Of a stretch of 64,000 bases of DNA, positions 18,987-28,009 are shown piece after piece (position 1 is the first letter of the stretch; every line of letters starts with the position of its first letter). This stretch comes from Planctomycetota bacterium. Its GTDB lineage: Bacteria; Planctomycetota; Phycisphaerae; UBA1845; UTPLA1. Under the pieces are notes generated by a model. The model was not told the origin of the DNA, ran no database searches, and saw only the letters and a program-made list of their open reading frames with translations. The stretch covers positions 1 to 64,000 of the forward strand of contig JACRIM010000021.1 of assembly GCA_016235815.1 (NCBI GenBank), read 5' to 3'. A program made the position numbers and the translations under genes.

Positions 18987-20087
18987 ATGATCAAGACACT
19001 GGATCGTTACATCCTGCGGGCCTTCTTTACGAACTATCTGATCGCCATGGCGGTCATGATCGGGCTGTATGTCATTCTCGATTTGTTCGTGAATCTCGAT
19101 GAGTTCACATCCGTCAAATCGGACACCAAATTGCAGACCATTTTCAAGATCGTTGACTATTACGGCTACAACCTGCTTCTGTATTTTGCCCAGCTTTCCG
19201 GCGTCATTCTGCTGATTGCGGGGTGTTTTACTTTTGGCCGGTTCCTACGGACGAATGAAGTGACGGCGATGCTGGCCTCGGGAACAAGCCTCTATCGGGT
19301 GGCCGCGCCGGTCATCCTCGCGGCGTTGGCGATGAATGTGCTGTGGTTTGTCGATCAGGAAGTATTAATTCCGAGGTTTGCAGACAAGCTGGCTCGCAAG
19401 CACTCCGACATTGAAGGGCGCAACTCCTATGCGGTGTGGTTTCAGCCGGATCGCGATGGGGCGTTGGTTTCCGCGGGAATGTTTCACCCGCGGGCGAAGG
19501 AAATGCGAAATCTGCTGGTGATGAAACGCGATGGCAGCGCCAGAATGACCGAAGTGGTTCGCGCGGATCGGGCACGGTGGGACGAGGAACGACAGAATTG
19601 GAAATTGGAGGGTGGATTCGCGACGCCGTTTGGGGCGACGTCGGGCGCCGGCGTGGCCGAGGACGTCGGGCGGATTCCACTTACGGAATACACGTCGGAG
19701 CTGACGCCAAAGGAACTGCAGCTTCAACAGGCCACGCAATGGACCAACTTTCTCAGCCTGCCTGAGCTTGAGAGGCTGAATCAGCGGTTCTCCGAGTCGG
19801 GAACGGGCGAGTTTATTAAGGTCAAGCATCGCCGGCTCACGACGATCATTATGAACATGGTGCTGCTGTGCCTCGGAATACCGTTCTTTCTCAATCGAGA
19901 GCGGCCGTCGGTGCTGATCGTGGGCGCCCGGTGTCTGGGCGTCTGTGCGACATGCTATGTGTTCACGTTTCTGGCTCAGAGCGTGGACCTAAGCGTGTTT
20001 GGCGTTGACCCCGCACTTCCTGCATGGTTGCCGATCATCGTTTTCGCGCCTTTGGCGGTGCTGCTGTTGGACGGAATCAAGACCTGA
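18987..20087 (+). CDS. lptG: LptF/LptG-family permease
   Basis: The 366-residue protein has the family start (LDRYILRAFFTNYL), three N-terminal helices with FGRFLRTNEVTAMLASGTSLYRVAAP, a periplasmic domain of about 150 residues and three C-terminal helices. It pairs with the preceding gene to form the LPS-exporting membrane channel. Length is normal, unlike its partner. It ends one base before the convergent TPR gene, with no terminator between them. Confidence 0.8.
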   Translation: MIKTLDRYILRAFFTNYLIAMAVMIGLYVILDLFVNLDEFTSVKSDTKLQTIFKIVDYYGYNLLLYFAQLSGVILLIAGCFTFGRFLRTNEVTAMLASGTSLYRVAAPVILAALAMNVLWFVDQEVLIPRFADKLARKHSDIEGRNSYAVWFQPDRDGALVSAGMFHPRAKEMRNLLVMKRDGSARMTEVVRADRARWDEERQNWKLEGGFATPFGATSGAGVAEDVGRIPLTEYTSELTPKELQLQQATQWTNFLSLPELERLNQRFSESGTGEFIKVKHRRLTTIIMNMVLLCLGIPFFLNRERPSVLIVGARCLGVCATCYVFTFLAQSVDLSVFGVDPALPAWLPIIVFAPLAVLLLDGIKT

Positions 20088-22010
20088 CTATCGCGGCGGA
20101 CGAACCCGCGCATACAGGTCTTTGGCCAGCGCATTGTCGGGGTGAAGTCGCAGAGTCTCTTCCAGTTCTCGTACGGCCTCTTCCAGCCTTTTCAACTGCA
20201 CCAGGCATGTCGCTCGCTGGAAGCGGGCGTCGGCATCACGTGGATTAACGCGGACAGCGTCGCTGAAGGCCGACTCGGCTTCCACCCATCGACCCGCGGA
20301 TTTCAGGGCGAGTCCGCGGTTGAATCGTGCGAAGGGGTGGCTCGGGTCAAGCCGGAGTGTTTCGGCGTACTCGGCGAGTGCGGCGTCGAGTTGGCCGGTC
20401 TTTTCGAGGGCAATGGCCAGGCTGTGATGCAGCATGGCATCGTCGGCTGAAAGGGCAAGGGCTTTGCGATACTGGTTCGCCGCTTCGGCGTATCGACCGA
20501 CCCTGGCGAGGGATTTGCCCAGGTTGATTTGCACATCATCGGAATCGGGCCTGAGCGCCAGAGCCTTCTCATAGGCGCGAATTGCTTCGTCGTGCCGGCC
20601 TTCCACCGCGAGCGCCACGCCGTAATAGTTCCAGGCGCGGACGTGCGTCGGTCGCTGCGCAACCACATCAGCCCACATGATGGAAGCGGCGGCATAGTCT
20701 GCGTTTCTGCGAAGGGTTCGTCCACCGAGCATGATGGCGGCAACCACGAGCGCGATGGTTCCAACTTGTGGTGTTGGAGTACCGGCTATACGCCGCCACA
20801 GTGACTTCGCCGCCAAGACCACCGAGATTAGTACTGTTGCCAGTGGCAGGTACATACGATGTTCAAAGGCAAAATCCTTAATTGGGATGAAGCTCGACGT
20901 CGGTGAGAGGATGACAAATACCCACGCCCCGAGGAAACCGATCATCGGCCGTCGGACCATGGCCCAGAGTGTCGCAACGAGCAGCAGGAGCAAAACTGTT
21001 CCCGGGATTATTGCGTCCGACCAATCCGTTACTGGTTGCCAGCCGTAGTCGAAGCATTGTGGATACGGCCAGAGGCAGAGTCGCAGGTAATGGAGGATCA
21101 CTTCAGGTTGAGTTAGCAAATAGGTCCACGGCGTCATCGTTTCGACTTTGAAACCGAGATCCACACCGTGTTTCTTGGAGCCATAGAGGATGTCGTGAAA
21201 GAGGCCGAGGTAGCCGAGAATGCCCCACGTAAGACCCATGGCGGCATACATGGGCCAGCGACGGCGAAGGGCACCGCGCCAGGTTCCGGCGAGGAACACA
21301 GCGTCATACATCAGAGCAACGAAGGGCGCTGTAACCATCGTCTCCTTCGTAAACATGCCGGCGGCGCAGAATAGGACGGCGAGGCCCCCCCACCACGTCC
21401 GGCCGGTCAGGCCAAGCCGATTTACACTGAGGATCACGAGGAGGTACCACAAGCCCATCAGTGATTCGCCACGCTGGATGATGTAGGTCACGGCCTGTGT
21501 CTGGATCGGGTGAACGGCCCAAAGCAGGGCGACCGCGAACGCCAATCGGCTGGAGAGTAGCGTCGTCGGGGACGAGTCGGCCCCCGCATCGAGCGCCGGC
21601 CGACGAGGTGTGAGGCGAAGGATTGCAAAAAGCGTCAGGGCCGATGCTAAATGAACGGCCACATTGAGCGCGTGGTAACTCCACACATTCAGACCGCTGA
21701 CGGCATAGTTGATTGCCAGCGTGAAATGGACGAGCGGCCGAAAGTCCGCCAGATGCACCGAAAGCGGTCCGACGGATTTAATCGTTTCACTTGTGACGAT
21801 GTGGCCGAAATCGTCGAGGAGAAAGACTCCGCGAAAGCTGTTGGCGTAGGCAATGGCCGCGGCCGCCAGAATAATAATGGCGTAAATCCAGGGAACACCC
21901 CTAACGGCCGCATTGGATTCATGTCTTTTTAGATGATTCTTAGTGGTAATAGCTAACTCCCGGGTCCTAACGAACGCAATTCGAAGCCTTCGTGAGGAAT
22001 TCTGTAGCAT
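20088..22010 (-). CDS. Membrane protein with C-terminal TPR repeats (TMTC-like)
   Basis: About 640 residues. The N-terminal two thirds is a polytopic membrane domain (first helix in WIYAIIILAAAAIAYANSF) with FLLDDFGHI and DFRPLVHFTLAINY motifs as in TMTC-type proteins, which belong to the GT-C glycosyltransferase superfamily. The last 180 residues are tetratricopeptide repeats (EAIRAYEKALALRPDSDDVQINLGK and following units). It may transfer sugars at the membrane, with TPRs binding a partner. The start is uncertain: ATG 22010 is chosen; ATG 22046 in the same frame is possible, and neither has a good ribosome-binding site. Confidence 0.75.
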   Translation of the reverse strand: MLQNSSRRLRIAFVRTRELAITTKNHLKRHESNAAVRGVPWIYAIIILAAAAIAYANSFRGVFLLDDFGHIVTSETIKSVGPLSVHLADFRPLVHFTLAINYAVSGLNVWSYHALNVAVHLASALTLFAILRLTPRRPALDAGADSSPTTLLSSRLAFAVALLWAVHPIQTQAVTYIIQRGESLMGLWYLLVILSVNRLGLTGRTWWGGLAVLFCAAGMFTKETMVTAPFVALMYDAVFLAGTWRGALRRRWPMYAAMGLTWGILGYLGLFHDILYGSKKHGVDLGFKVETMTPWTYLLTQPEVILHYLRLCLWPYPQCFDYGWQPVTDWSDAIIPGTVLLLLLVATLWAMVRRPMIGFLGAWVFVILSPTSSFIPIKDFAFEHRMYLPLATVLISVVLAAKSLWRRIAGTPTPQVGTIALVVAAIMLGGRTLRRNADYAAASIMWADVVAQRPTHVRAWNYYGVALAVEGRHDEAIRAYEKALALRPDSDDVQINLGKSLARVGRYAEAANQYRKALALSADDAMLHHSLAIALEKTGQLDAALAEYAETLRLDPSHPFARFNRGLALKSAGRWVEAESAFSDAVRVNPRDADARFQRATCLVQLKRLEEAVRELEETLRLHPDNALAKDLYARVRPPR

Positions 22011-22084
22011 TGCACGGGCGACATGGGTACGATTCCGGCCGGGCATTCGGCACGATAAGCGAACAATCTGATTCAGGAGATCCC

Positions 22085-23335
22085 ATGCGAACCAGCTTTT
22101 TCACTGCCATCATCATCTTCACCACGGCACTCGCCAACGCCGACGATGTTTTTTCTTCTAAATCGTTTGACGACGCGTGTGCCTCCGCGGCCAAGGAAAA
22201 GAAGGTCGTCCTCATCGATTTTTACACGACATGGTGTGGTCCGTGCAAACGACTGGACAGCACGACCTGGCAGGACAAAGACGTTCAGACGTGGCTCCGC
22301 GACAAGACAATCCCGCTTAAAATCGACGCCGAGAAGCAGAAGGACCTTGCCAAGAAGTACAAGGTGACGGCCTATCCCACGATTCTCCTGCTCAAGCCCG
22401 ACGGCACCGAGATTGACCGACTGGTCGGCTACAAGGCGGCGGAAGAATTCCTGGAAGATGCGACCGACGCCCTTTCCGGAAAGGACGCCGTCGCCCGGGC
22501 CAGGGACAAAATGAAGGGTTCAGAAAATGCCCCTTTGAGCCGAATGCGACTGGCGGATTCGTTCGCGGCAAAAGGAATGAAAAAAGAGGCCCTGGAGGAG
22601 TATCTCTGGTGCTTTGACCATGGGTTGGAGTCTCCCGGATTCTATGGTGTTCGCCTTTCGTTTCTCCTGGGCAGCATTCATCGGCTTGGGGCATCGTATC
22701 CTCCGGCCATTGAGGCGTTGGAGGCTCGTCGAGACAATGCCGAACGAATTGTGCTCGGCGAGAATCATTCAGGCAGCAACGACCTTCGTCAGGCCGCGAT
22801 CGATCTATCGGCGTTAACTCGCGAATTGGGGGATGCAAAACGCGCCTTAAAGACATATGACAAAATCAGGCAGAAATCGGATCTCAAAGAGGCCCGGCAG
22901 GCACTGCTTCGCGATTTGCTTGACACGCTCATCGAAGCCAAGAGGTATAAGGACATTGTTGAGGATATAGGAGACATTGAGGAAGCAGTTGAAAAACAGT
23001 TCTCGATGTACCGTGACGCAAAGAAATACACGGCCGACAATAAGGAGGAAATGCCAAGCCCGCTGGAATTCATGCGAACGCGGATTATTGATGTATGCGG
23101 CAAGTACTATGAGGCCGCCCTTGGCGCCGGCCATGGGGACGACGCCAATGAAATCGCCGATCAGTTGCTGGAATTCGATGCAACCAAGAAGACTTATCGC
23201 ATCTTGATGACGCACGCGATTCGCGCGGGACATCGAGACGCAGCGGAATTGCTCCTCGCGCGCGCGGAGAAATCCCTGAAGAAGGAACAAGTAGTTTCGC
23301 TTCGTACGATCTTAGAGCAGGATGACGGCGAATAA
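22085..23335 (+). CDS. Secreted thioredoxin-fold protein
   Basis: A signal peptide (residues 1-19, ALANAD) is followed by a thioredoxin-like domain with the active site WCGPCK (Cys 51 and Cys 54) and the cis-Pro segment VTAYPTILLL. The remaining 270 residues are helical, probably TPR-like repeats (LADSFAAKGMKKEALEEYLWC and following). It is probably a thiol-disulfide enzyme of the periplasm with a protein-binding tail. ATG 22085 has AGGAG 6 bases upstream. Confidence 0.85.
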   Translation: MRTSFFTAIIIFTTALANADDVFSSKSFDDACASAAKEKKVVLIDFYTTWCGPCKRLDSTTWQDKDVQTWLRDKTIPLKIDAEKQKDLAKKYKVTAYPTILLLKPDGTEIDRLVGYKAAEEFLEDATDALSGKDAVARARDKMKGSENAPLSRMRLADSFAAKGMKKEALEEYLWCFDHGLESPGFYGVRLSFLLGSIHRLGASYPPAIEALEARRDNAERIVLGENHSGSNDLRQAAIDLSALTRELGDAKRALKTYDKIRQKSDLKEARQALLRDLLDTLIEAKRYKDIVEDIGDIEEAVEKQFSMYRDAKKYTADNKEEMPSPLEFMRTRIIDVCGKYYEAALGAGHGDDANEIADQLLEFDATKKTYRILMTHAIRAGHRDAAELLLARAEKSLKKEQVVSLRTILEQDDGE

Positions 23336-23368
23336 GCGGACTGCCGATTCGCAGCCGAACGTGGTTTC

Positions 23369-25060
23369 TTATCCCAAATTGAAACCATTCCGAAAACGTC
23401 GCCCCGGCCGCATCAATCCGATAAGCAAGAAAGGAACGAGTGCACTGCCTGCACCTGCGCCGCACGCAGCGCCGCAGGCATCCGCACCGCCCGGAGCGGC
23501 GACTGCAGTCACGTTGAACAGGTCGGACGATGCTCCCACGAACCCGGTCGCTGATGCGTCGAGTCCATTGCCGTCGCAGGCTGTGTCGCTGCCAAGCGTG
23601 CCAAAGGTGGCAAGGCCGGCTGCGGACGTGGCCGCCCCACCGGTCAGCGTGCCTCCGCACGGAGCGGTGGCAAGTGCCAATTGAATGTCCACGGCGGTAT
23701 CGGTGCGATTGCTGAAGATGTCGGTTACTTCAACCGTCACGGGCGGATCAATAAACGCGTTCTGAGCCGTGTTGGTCGGCTGCTGGACGAATTGCAGCAT
23801 CGTCGCCGTGCCGGGAGTGATATCGAAAAGATCGCTGAAGACCGGGCTGCCCACGCCGGAAGCCGCCAGTCGATAGTCGGCCACGGCTTTGGTAATTCGC
23901 AGATCGTCTGCGGCAGCCCACGTGGCGACGCCGTTGACCGTGGCTTTGGTCAGCCCATTGGCGGAGAGCAGCGGCCAACCGCCGGGATTGATGGCAGCTT
24001 CGATCGATACATCCGTGGGAGTCATCGTAACGAGATTGTCCATGGCGTCGAAGACCGAAACGGCGATGAGAATGTCGTCGCCCGCGGCGGTGTTGACCGG
24101 TTGTTGCGTGATCAGGAGATGATTGGCAGCGCCGGCAAGGATGTCGAAAGGCTCGCTGTCCACGGTGTTACCGGTCAAGAACGCATCGCCCGTGTTTGTG
24201 GCTCGCAGCGTGTAGCCGGTGGCGGCGACGGTGATATTGAGATTGTCGGCGTCTACCCACGTCGCAAGACCGGCGGCCGAATTACGCGACGTTGTACCGT
24301 TCAGCGTTGCGGCGCCCGGATTGGTCTGAATCGCGAGGCTGATGGGCCGAACGATGTCGGTTAACAGGTTGCCGCCGAAGTCGACAATCTTGACGGAGGG
24401 AAGCAGATCGGCACCGGCTTGATTGGTGCCCGGCTGCGCGACGAAAACGAGATGATCGGGATTCCCCTTTTGGATGTTGGCGGCAACGATGCTCTGGTTC
24501 GTGAACGCCCCACCGGCGGTGGATGTCGTAAGTTGAAGCGTGGTTTGCGCGGGACCGGCGGCACCGGCTGCGCTGAGGATTCGGATGCGAATTCCGTTGA
24601 TTCGAATGATGTCCTGCACGGCGGTGTTTGTACCGCTGGTGAGGCTAAACGTAATGACCTCATCGGCGGCGCCCGAGGGGACGACGGTGGCGACGGCATT
24701 AAGCCCGCCGCCGTTGAAACCGATGGTAGCGCTCTGTGCGGTAACGTTGGACGTCGGGTCGAATTGAAATCCGGGGCGAGCCTTAATTGAAATCGCCTTA
24801 CCGGCGCCGGATGAGTATTCGGGAAGCATGGTCTCGGCGATGGTAATGGTATTGATGACGATGGATGTGTTGCCGGCACCAGCGCCGGTGGCCGTTGCCC
24901 GATTGGTGTCAACATTCAGGGTGATGTTGGGTGAGTTAACCGAATCAGCCTGAGCGACAGCACTCATTACGATTGCAACGATTGCGAACGCATACACCGT
25001 CACATTGACGAACTTGGTAGAAGTGGATTCGGACGAATGAAACACGTTCTCAAAATGCAT
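23369..25060 (-). CDS. Surface protein with Ig-like repeats and CTERM-like tail
   Basis: The 563-residue protein has an N-terminal signal region (FVNVTVYAFAIVAIVMSAVAQA), then beta-rich repeats resembling bacterial Ig-like modules (each ends near FDI followed by a loop such as TPGTATMLQFVQQPTNTAQ). The C-terminus is tripartite: a Cys/Gly-rich stretch (CGAACGAGAGS), a hydrophobic helix (ALVPFLLIGLM) and a basic tail (RPGRRFRNG), like MYXO-CTERM or Synerg-CTERM sorting signals. It is probably exported, then cut and anchored. ATG 25060 has GGGAG upstream. Confidence 0.65.
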   Translation of the reverse strand: MHFENVFHSSESTSTKFVNVTVYAFAIVAIVMSAVAQADSVNSPNITLNVDTNRATATGAGAGNTSIVINTITIAETMLPEYSSGAGKAISIKARPGFQFDPTSNVTAQSATIGFNGGGLNAVATVVPSGAADEVITFSLTSGTNTAVQDIIRINGIRIRILSAAGAAGPAQTTLQLTTSTAGGAFTNQSIVAANIQKGNPDHLVFVAQPGTNQAGADLLPSVKIVDFGGNLLTDIVRPISLAIQTNPGAATLNGTTSRNSAAGLATWVDADNLNITVAATGYTLRATNTGDAFLTGNTVDSEPFDILAGAANHLLITQQPVNTAAGDDILIAVSVFDAMDNLVTMTPTDVSIEAAINPGGWPLLSANGLTKATVNGVATWAAADDLRITKAVADYRLAASGVGSPVFSDLFDITPGTATMLQFVQQPTNTAQNAFIDPPVTVEVTDIFSNRTDTAVDIQLALATAPCGGTLTGGAATSAAGLATFGTLGSDTACDGNGLDASATGFVGASSDLFNVTAVAAPGGADACGAACGAGAGSALVPFLLIGLMRPGRRFRNGFNLG

Positions 25061-25348
25061 GGAATGGCTCCCGGCGAGGAAGGTTGATACGTTTGGATTA
25101 TACGGGCTATTGGGGCTGATGAGAAAGTTCTTGTCTTTTCCTGACGTCGAAATGACGCAGGACCGCAAACGGATGCGCGAGGCCCCCAAGTGACCCTGTT
25201 TCTCAGCAGCCCCGAAAAGCCAATTCCGATTTGTCACAAGAAATTTTCTACTGGGTAAATCTGCGGATCCAATGCGGCTCAAGGCTGAAGTCGAAGATTC
25301 GTCATGGTGGAACTCCCACGTTTTGCCTCCCCCTCGCACACGGGATTC

Positions 25349-26449
25349 TCATCCCGCTGCTTCAATCGCATTACAAATCGCATCGATCTCATCCGGCACC
25401 CGGATCGGCAGATTCGCATGGCGTCCCGTCGGCGTGGAATGCCCGGCGGAGATGGCCACGCCTTTACTTTCAATACCGGTGTGGTATTTCACCGTCGCGT
25501 CGGGGTCCTTCAATGCGTGGCCGGTCAGGATGCACACTACCCGCGCCTCGCGGTCGATCGTGCCATTTGCGAGCAATTGCCGAAGCCCGGCAACACTCGC
25601 CGCGCTGGCCGGTTCACAGCCGAAGCCGAAGCGACCGACGAGGGCCTTTTCTTCGAGAATTTCATTGTCGGTGACTTCGCAGACGACGCCGTTCATGGCG
25701 TCCAAGGCGCGGAGGGCTTTTGAGAGATTGACGGGGCGGGCGATTTCGATGGCGGTGGCGATGGTGGAGGCCTTGTGCCCTTGCTTGGTCATTTCGTCGT
25801 AGTGGTTGCAGACGGTGTCGCAGTTCCAGTTGCCGTTGTTCCAACGGAGCCCGTGATTATTGTAGAGTTCGTGAAGTGTGTTTGCGCCGGCGGCGTTGAT
25901 GACGGCTAATCGGGGAATGCGCGATACTAGGCCGAGTTGTTTTAGTTCGAGCCAGGCTTTGCCGAAGGCGCTGGTGTTGCCGAGGTTTCCGCCGGGCACG
26001 ACGATCCAATCGGGCACTTCCCACCGAAGGGCCTCGAGGACGCGATACATGATCGTCTTCTGGCCTTCAAGGCGAAACGGATTGACCGAGTTCATCAGGT
26101 AGAGGCCGATGCGGTCGGCGGCTTCGCGGATGGCTGCGAGGTCGGCGTCGGAGTGGCCGGTGGTGCCAATGATGATGGGTTTGGCTTTTGATTCGCAGAG
26201 GTCGAGCCATTCTCTGGTGGCGGATGCGGTGGAGAAGTCGATGAAGACGTCGAAGTCGGTTTCGACGCGCGGGGTTATTTTGATGCCGGTGGGGCTGACT
26301 CCGGCGAGTTGACCGGTGTCTTGGCCGAGCATGGGGCTGCCGGCGGGTTCGGTGGCGGCGACGTTTTTTGTGGAAGCGTCTTCCATCGCGAGGGCGATGA
26401 TGCGTCGGCCCATTCGCCCGGCTGCGCCGCTGAGTGCGATTTGGATCAT
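25349..26449 (-). CDS. Chimera: DapB N-terminal half fused to threonine synthase C-terminal half
   Basis: Residues 1-107 match the NAD(P)H-binding domain of dihydrodipicolinate reductase (GAAGRMGRR, then [12 protein letters not shown] and [13 protein letters not shown]). From about residue 108 ([13 protein letters not shown]) the protein is the C-terminal half of threonine synthase, about 87% identical by eye to the full gene at 28010-29419. The chimera lacks the DapB catalytic and tetramer domain, and lacks the PLP lysine of threonine synthase (SFKDNG), but keeps the phosphate-binding PGGNLGN loop. The frame is intact over 366 residues. The fusion lies where both parents have an A/V-I/R-REAA stretch. 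Neither parental reaction should be possible; a regulatory or degenerating role is inferred. Confidence 0.85.
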   Translation of the reverse strand: MIQIALSGAAGRMGRRIIALAMEDASTKNVAATEPAGSPMLGQDTGQLAGVSPTGIKITPRVETDFDVFIDFSTASATREWLDLCESKAKPIIIGTTGHSDADLAAIREAADRIGLYLMNSVNPFRLEGQKTIMYRVLEALRWEVPDWIVVPGGNLGNTSAFGKAWLELKQLGLVSRIPRLAVINAAGANTLHELYNNHGLRWNNGNWNCDTVCNHYDEMTKQGHKASTIATAIEIARPVNLSKALRALDAMNGVVCEVTDNEILEEKALVGRFGFGCEPASAASVAGLRQLLANGTIDREARVVCILTGHALKDPDATVKYHTGIESKGVAISAGHSTPTGRHANLPIRVPDEIDAICNAIEAAG

Positions 26450-26470
26450 GGAAGCGTTCCTCGAAAGCGT

Positions 26471-27022
26471 CTAAAGCTTGTAGTACTCGTCGAGACTGTA
26501 CCGTTTTCCGCATTCAGGGCAACGCGGTTCCTCCAGTCCCTTCAGGGAATAACCACAATATGCGCAGATCGGGGCGCTTTCCCCTCTGGTGGCAGGCTCT
26601 TTTTGCAAATAGACGGTCAGCCCATAGATCAGTAATGGATACTGAAAGAATCTTGCAACTATTAGGAAATCGAGTAACCGCACGGCCTGATTGCCAAGTT
26701 TTGCAATGGCCAATGGGAGGGTGACTACATACGTCGCCGCGGCAATGAACGACAGCAATAGAACCAGTGCAACTAGGCTTCGGGGCACTTTGACAGAGCG
26801 ATGAATAAGCCAACCTGACAGACACATTCCAATGGCTTCCACAAGTACAGCCGCATGGGCAAATCTAGAAGGAAAATTGAGGAGCCCATGCGCGGCAGAC
26901 GACTGAAACGCGGAACGCCAATCATGAACTAATGGCACGTACGAAATCAAGGAAATCAGCCCGTACCCAATGAAGATCGGGACTACAACTGCTTTGGCGG
27001 TTTTGCTCGAATTGCTGGACAA
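26471..27022 (-). CDS. Membrane protein with C-terminal zinc ribbon
   Basis: The 183-residue protein has four hydrophobic segments (around residues 12-32, 52-72, 82-108 and 118-138) and ends with a zinc ribbon, CxxCGYSLKGL followed by CPECG and RYSL. That ribbon is found at the ends of many uncharacterised planctomycete membrane proteins. It lies between the chimera and a secreted protein gene, all on the same strand. Function unknown. Confidence 0.6.
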   Translation of the reverse strand: MSSNSSKTAKAVVVPIFIGYGLISLISYVPLVHDWRSAFQSSAAHGLLNFPSRFAHAAVLVEAIGMCLSGWLIHRSVKVPRSLVALVLLLSFIAAATYVVTLPLAIAKLGNQAVRLLDFLIVARFFQYPLLIYGLTVYLQKEPATRGESAPICAYCGYSLKGLEEPRCPECGKRYSLDEYYKL

Positions 27023-27159
27023 GTCAATTCACTCCGTTCATTGCTCGCACCCACGTATGGCACAATCATTGGCGAAACAAACAGCCGACCATAGACCATG
27101 TACTGGTCGCGCTAAAAAGAAACAGGTCTGTACGGCGAACTGATCCGAAGCGTCAGGAT

Positions 27160-27759
27160 TTATTGATCTTCGACGGATTTCACATACAAGATGACTGCCT
27201 CGTCACAAGCCTGAGCGCACGATTTGAGTTTTTCCTTGCGTGCACTTTCTGGTGGGCAAGTCACACCATCCTTACCAAGGAAGGTCGCTTGTAGAGGAAC
27301 GGGGACATTCTCATTAAGGTCAACGTGTTGATTTCTCCATAGCGCGCTGGCTGACAGGGTGTTCACATCCATTAGTTGATCAAATTCCGACCCAATGCTG
27401 GCGCGACCGGAATCCAATGAAATGCGCCATTTGGCAGCTCGGTCGGTCAATTTTTCGAGTATCCCAATGGTGGCCTTGTTTTTCTCAACTCCCAGCCAGC
27501 CGATTTGCTGCTCGCTAACCAACTTTCCTCGTACCCACACTTCGCGGCTAAATACAAAGTGTGTTGGTTTTGGGACTGAGATATTGTACTTTGTTGTCGT
27601 CACGTTTAGGAATGATGCCAACTCTGAAACTGTGATGTCGTCCGCGGACACTGATACTTGTACCTTGGCCGGAGGAGGTGCGTGGTTCGCGGCTCCTCCG
27701 GCGAAGTGCGCTGCAACGAAAAACAAGGCAACACCTGTTGGGCCAGCATAGTTAGACAT
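27160..27759 (-). CDS. Secreted hypothetical protein
   Basis: The 199-residue protein has a weak signal peptide (MSNYAGPTGVALFFVAAHFAGG) and a short beta-rich body with four Cys near the C-terminus (CPPESARKEKLKSCAQAC), probably disulfide-bonded. I do not recognise it. ATG 27759 has GAGGAA upstream and is better than the longer frame to 27867, whose extra residues look untranslated. Function unknown. Confidence 0.5.
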   Translation of the reverse strand: MSNYAGPTGVALFFVAAHFAGGAANHAPPPAKVQVSVSADDITVSELASFLNVTTTKYNISVPKPTHFVFSREVWVRGKLVSEQQIGWLGVEKNKATIGILEKLTDRAAKWRISLDSGRASIGSEFDQLMDVNTLSASALWRNQHVDLNENVPVPLQATFLGKDGVTCPPESARKEKLKSCAQACDEAVILYVKSVEDQ

Positions 27760-27940
27760 TTGATTCCTCGTATAGGTTCTGTTCACATTTCGGGCAAATA
27801 CTTGCTTGTCGCATTGTAAACGCTGTTGTCGTTGTCCTTGTCCTTGCGGGAATTCGATGTCGGCCAATTGTACAGCGAGAGAATTCGCTTCGAACCACTC
27901 ATTCGCCCCTTCGGTGCTAGAGTACTCGTCACGACCTGTA

Positions 27941-27986
27941 CCCAGGACTTACGTCCTGGGTTATTGTCTATTGCCCCCTCCGGGGC
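27941..27986. repeat. Double hairpin repeat (CCCAGGAC...GTCCTGGG and GCCCC...GGGGC)
   Basis: Two hairpins sit side by side: CCCAGGACTTACGTCCTGGG and GCCCCCTCCGGGGC, joined by TTATTGTCTATT. Such paired hairpins are a recurring intergenic element in many GC-rich genomes. It lies just downstream of thrC on the minus strand and may end its transcript, though no T-run follows. Confidence 0.5.
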
Positions 27987-28009
27987 TCGGGAAAAAACGG
28001 CCTCTTGGT

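Noticed and set aside
25349-26449. Chimera as an assembly artefact
   Set aside because: The thrC halves differ at about 13% of residues and many more bases towards the ends, so a collapse or misjoin of one sequence is unlikely; read support would still be needed.
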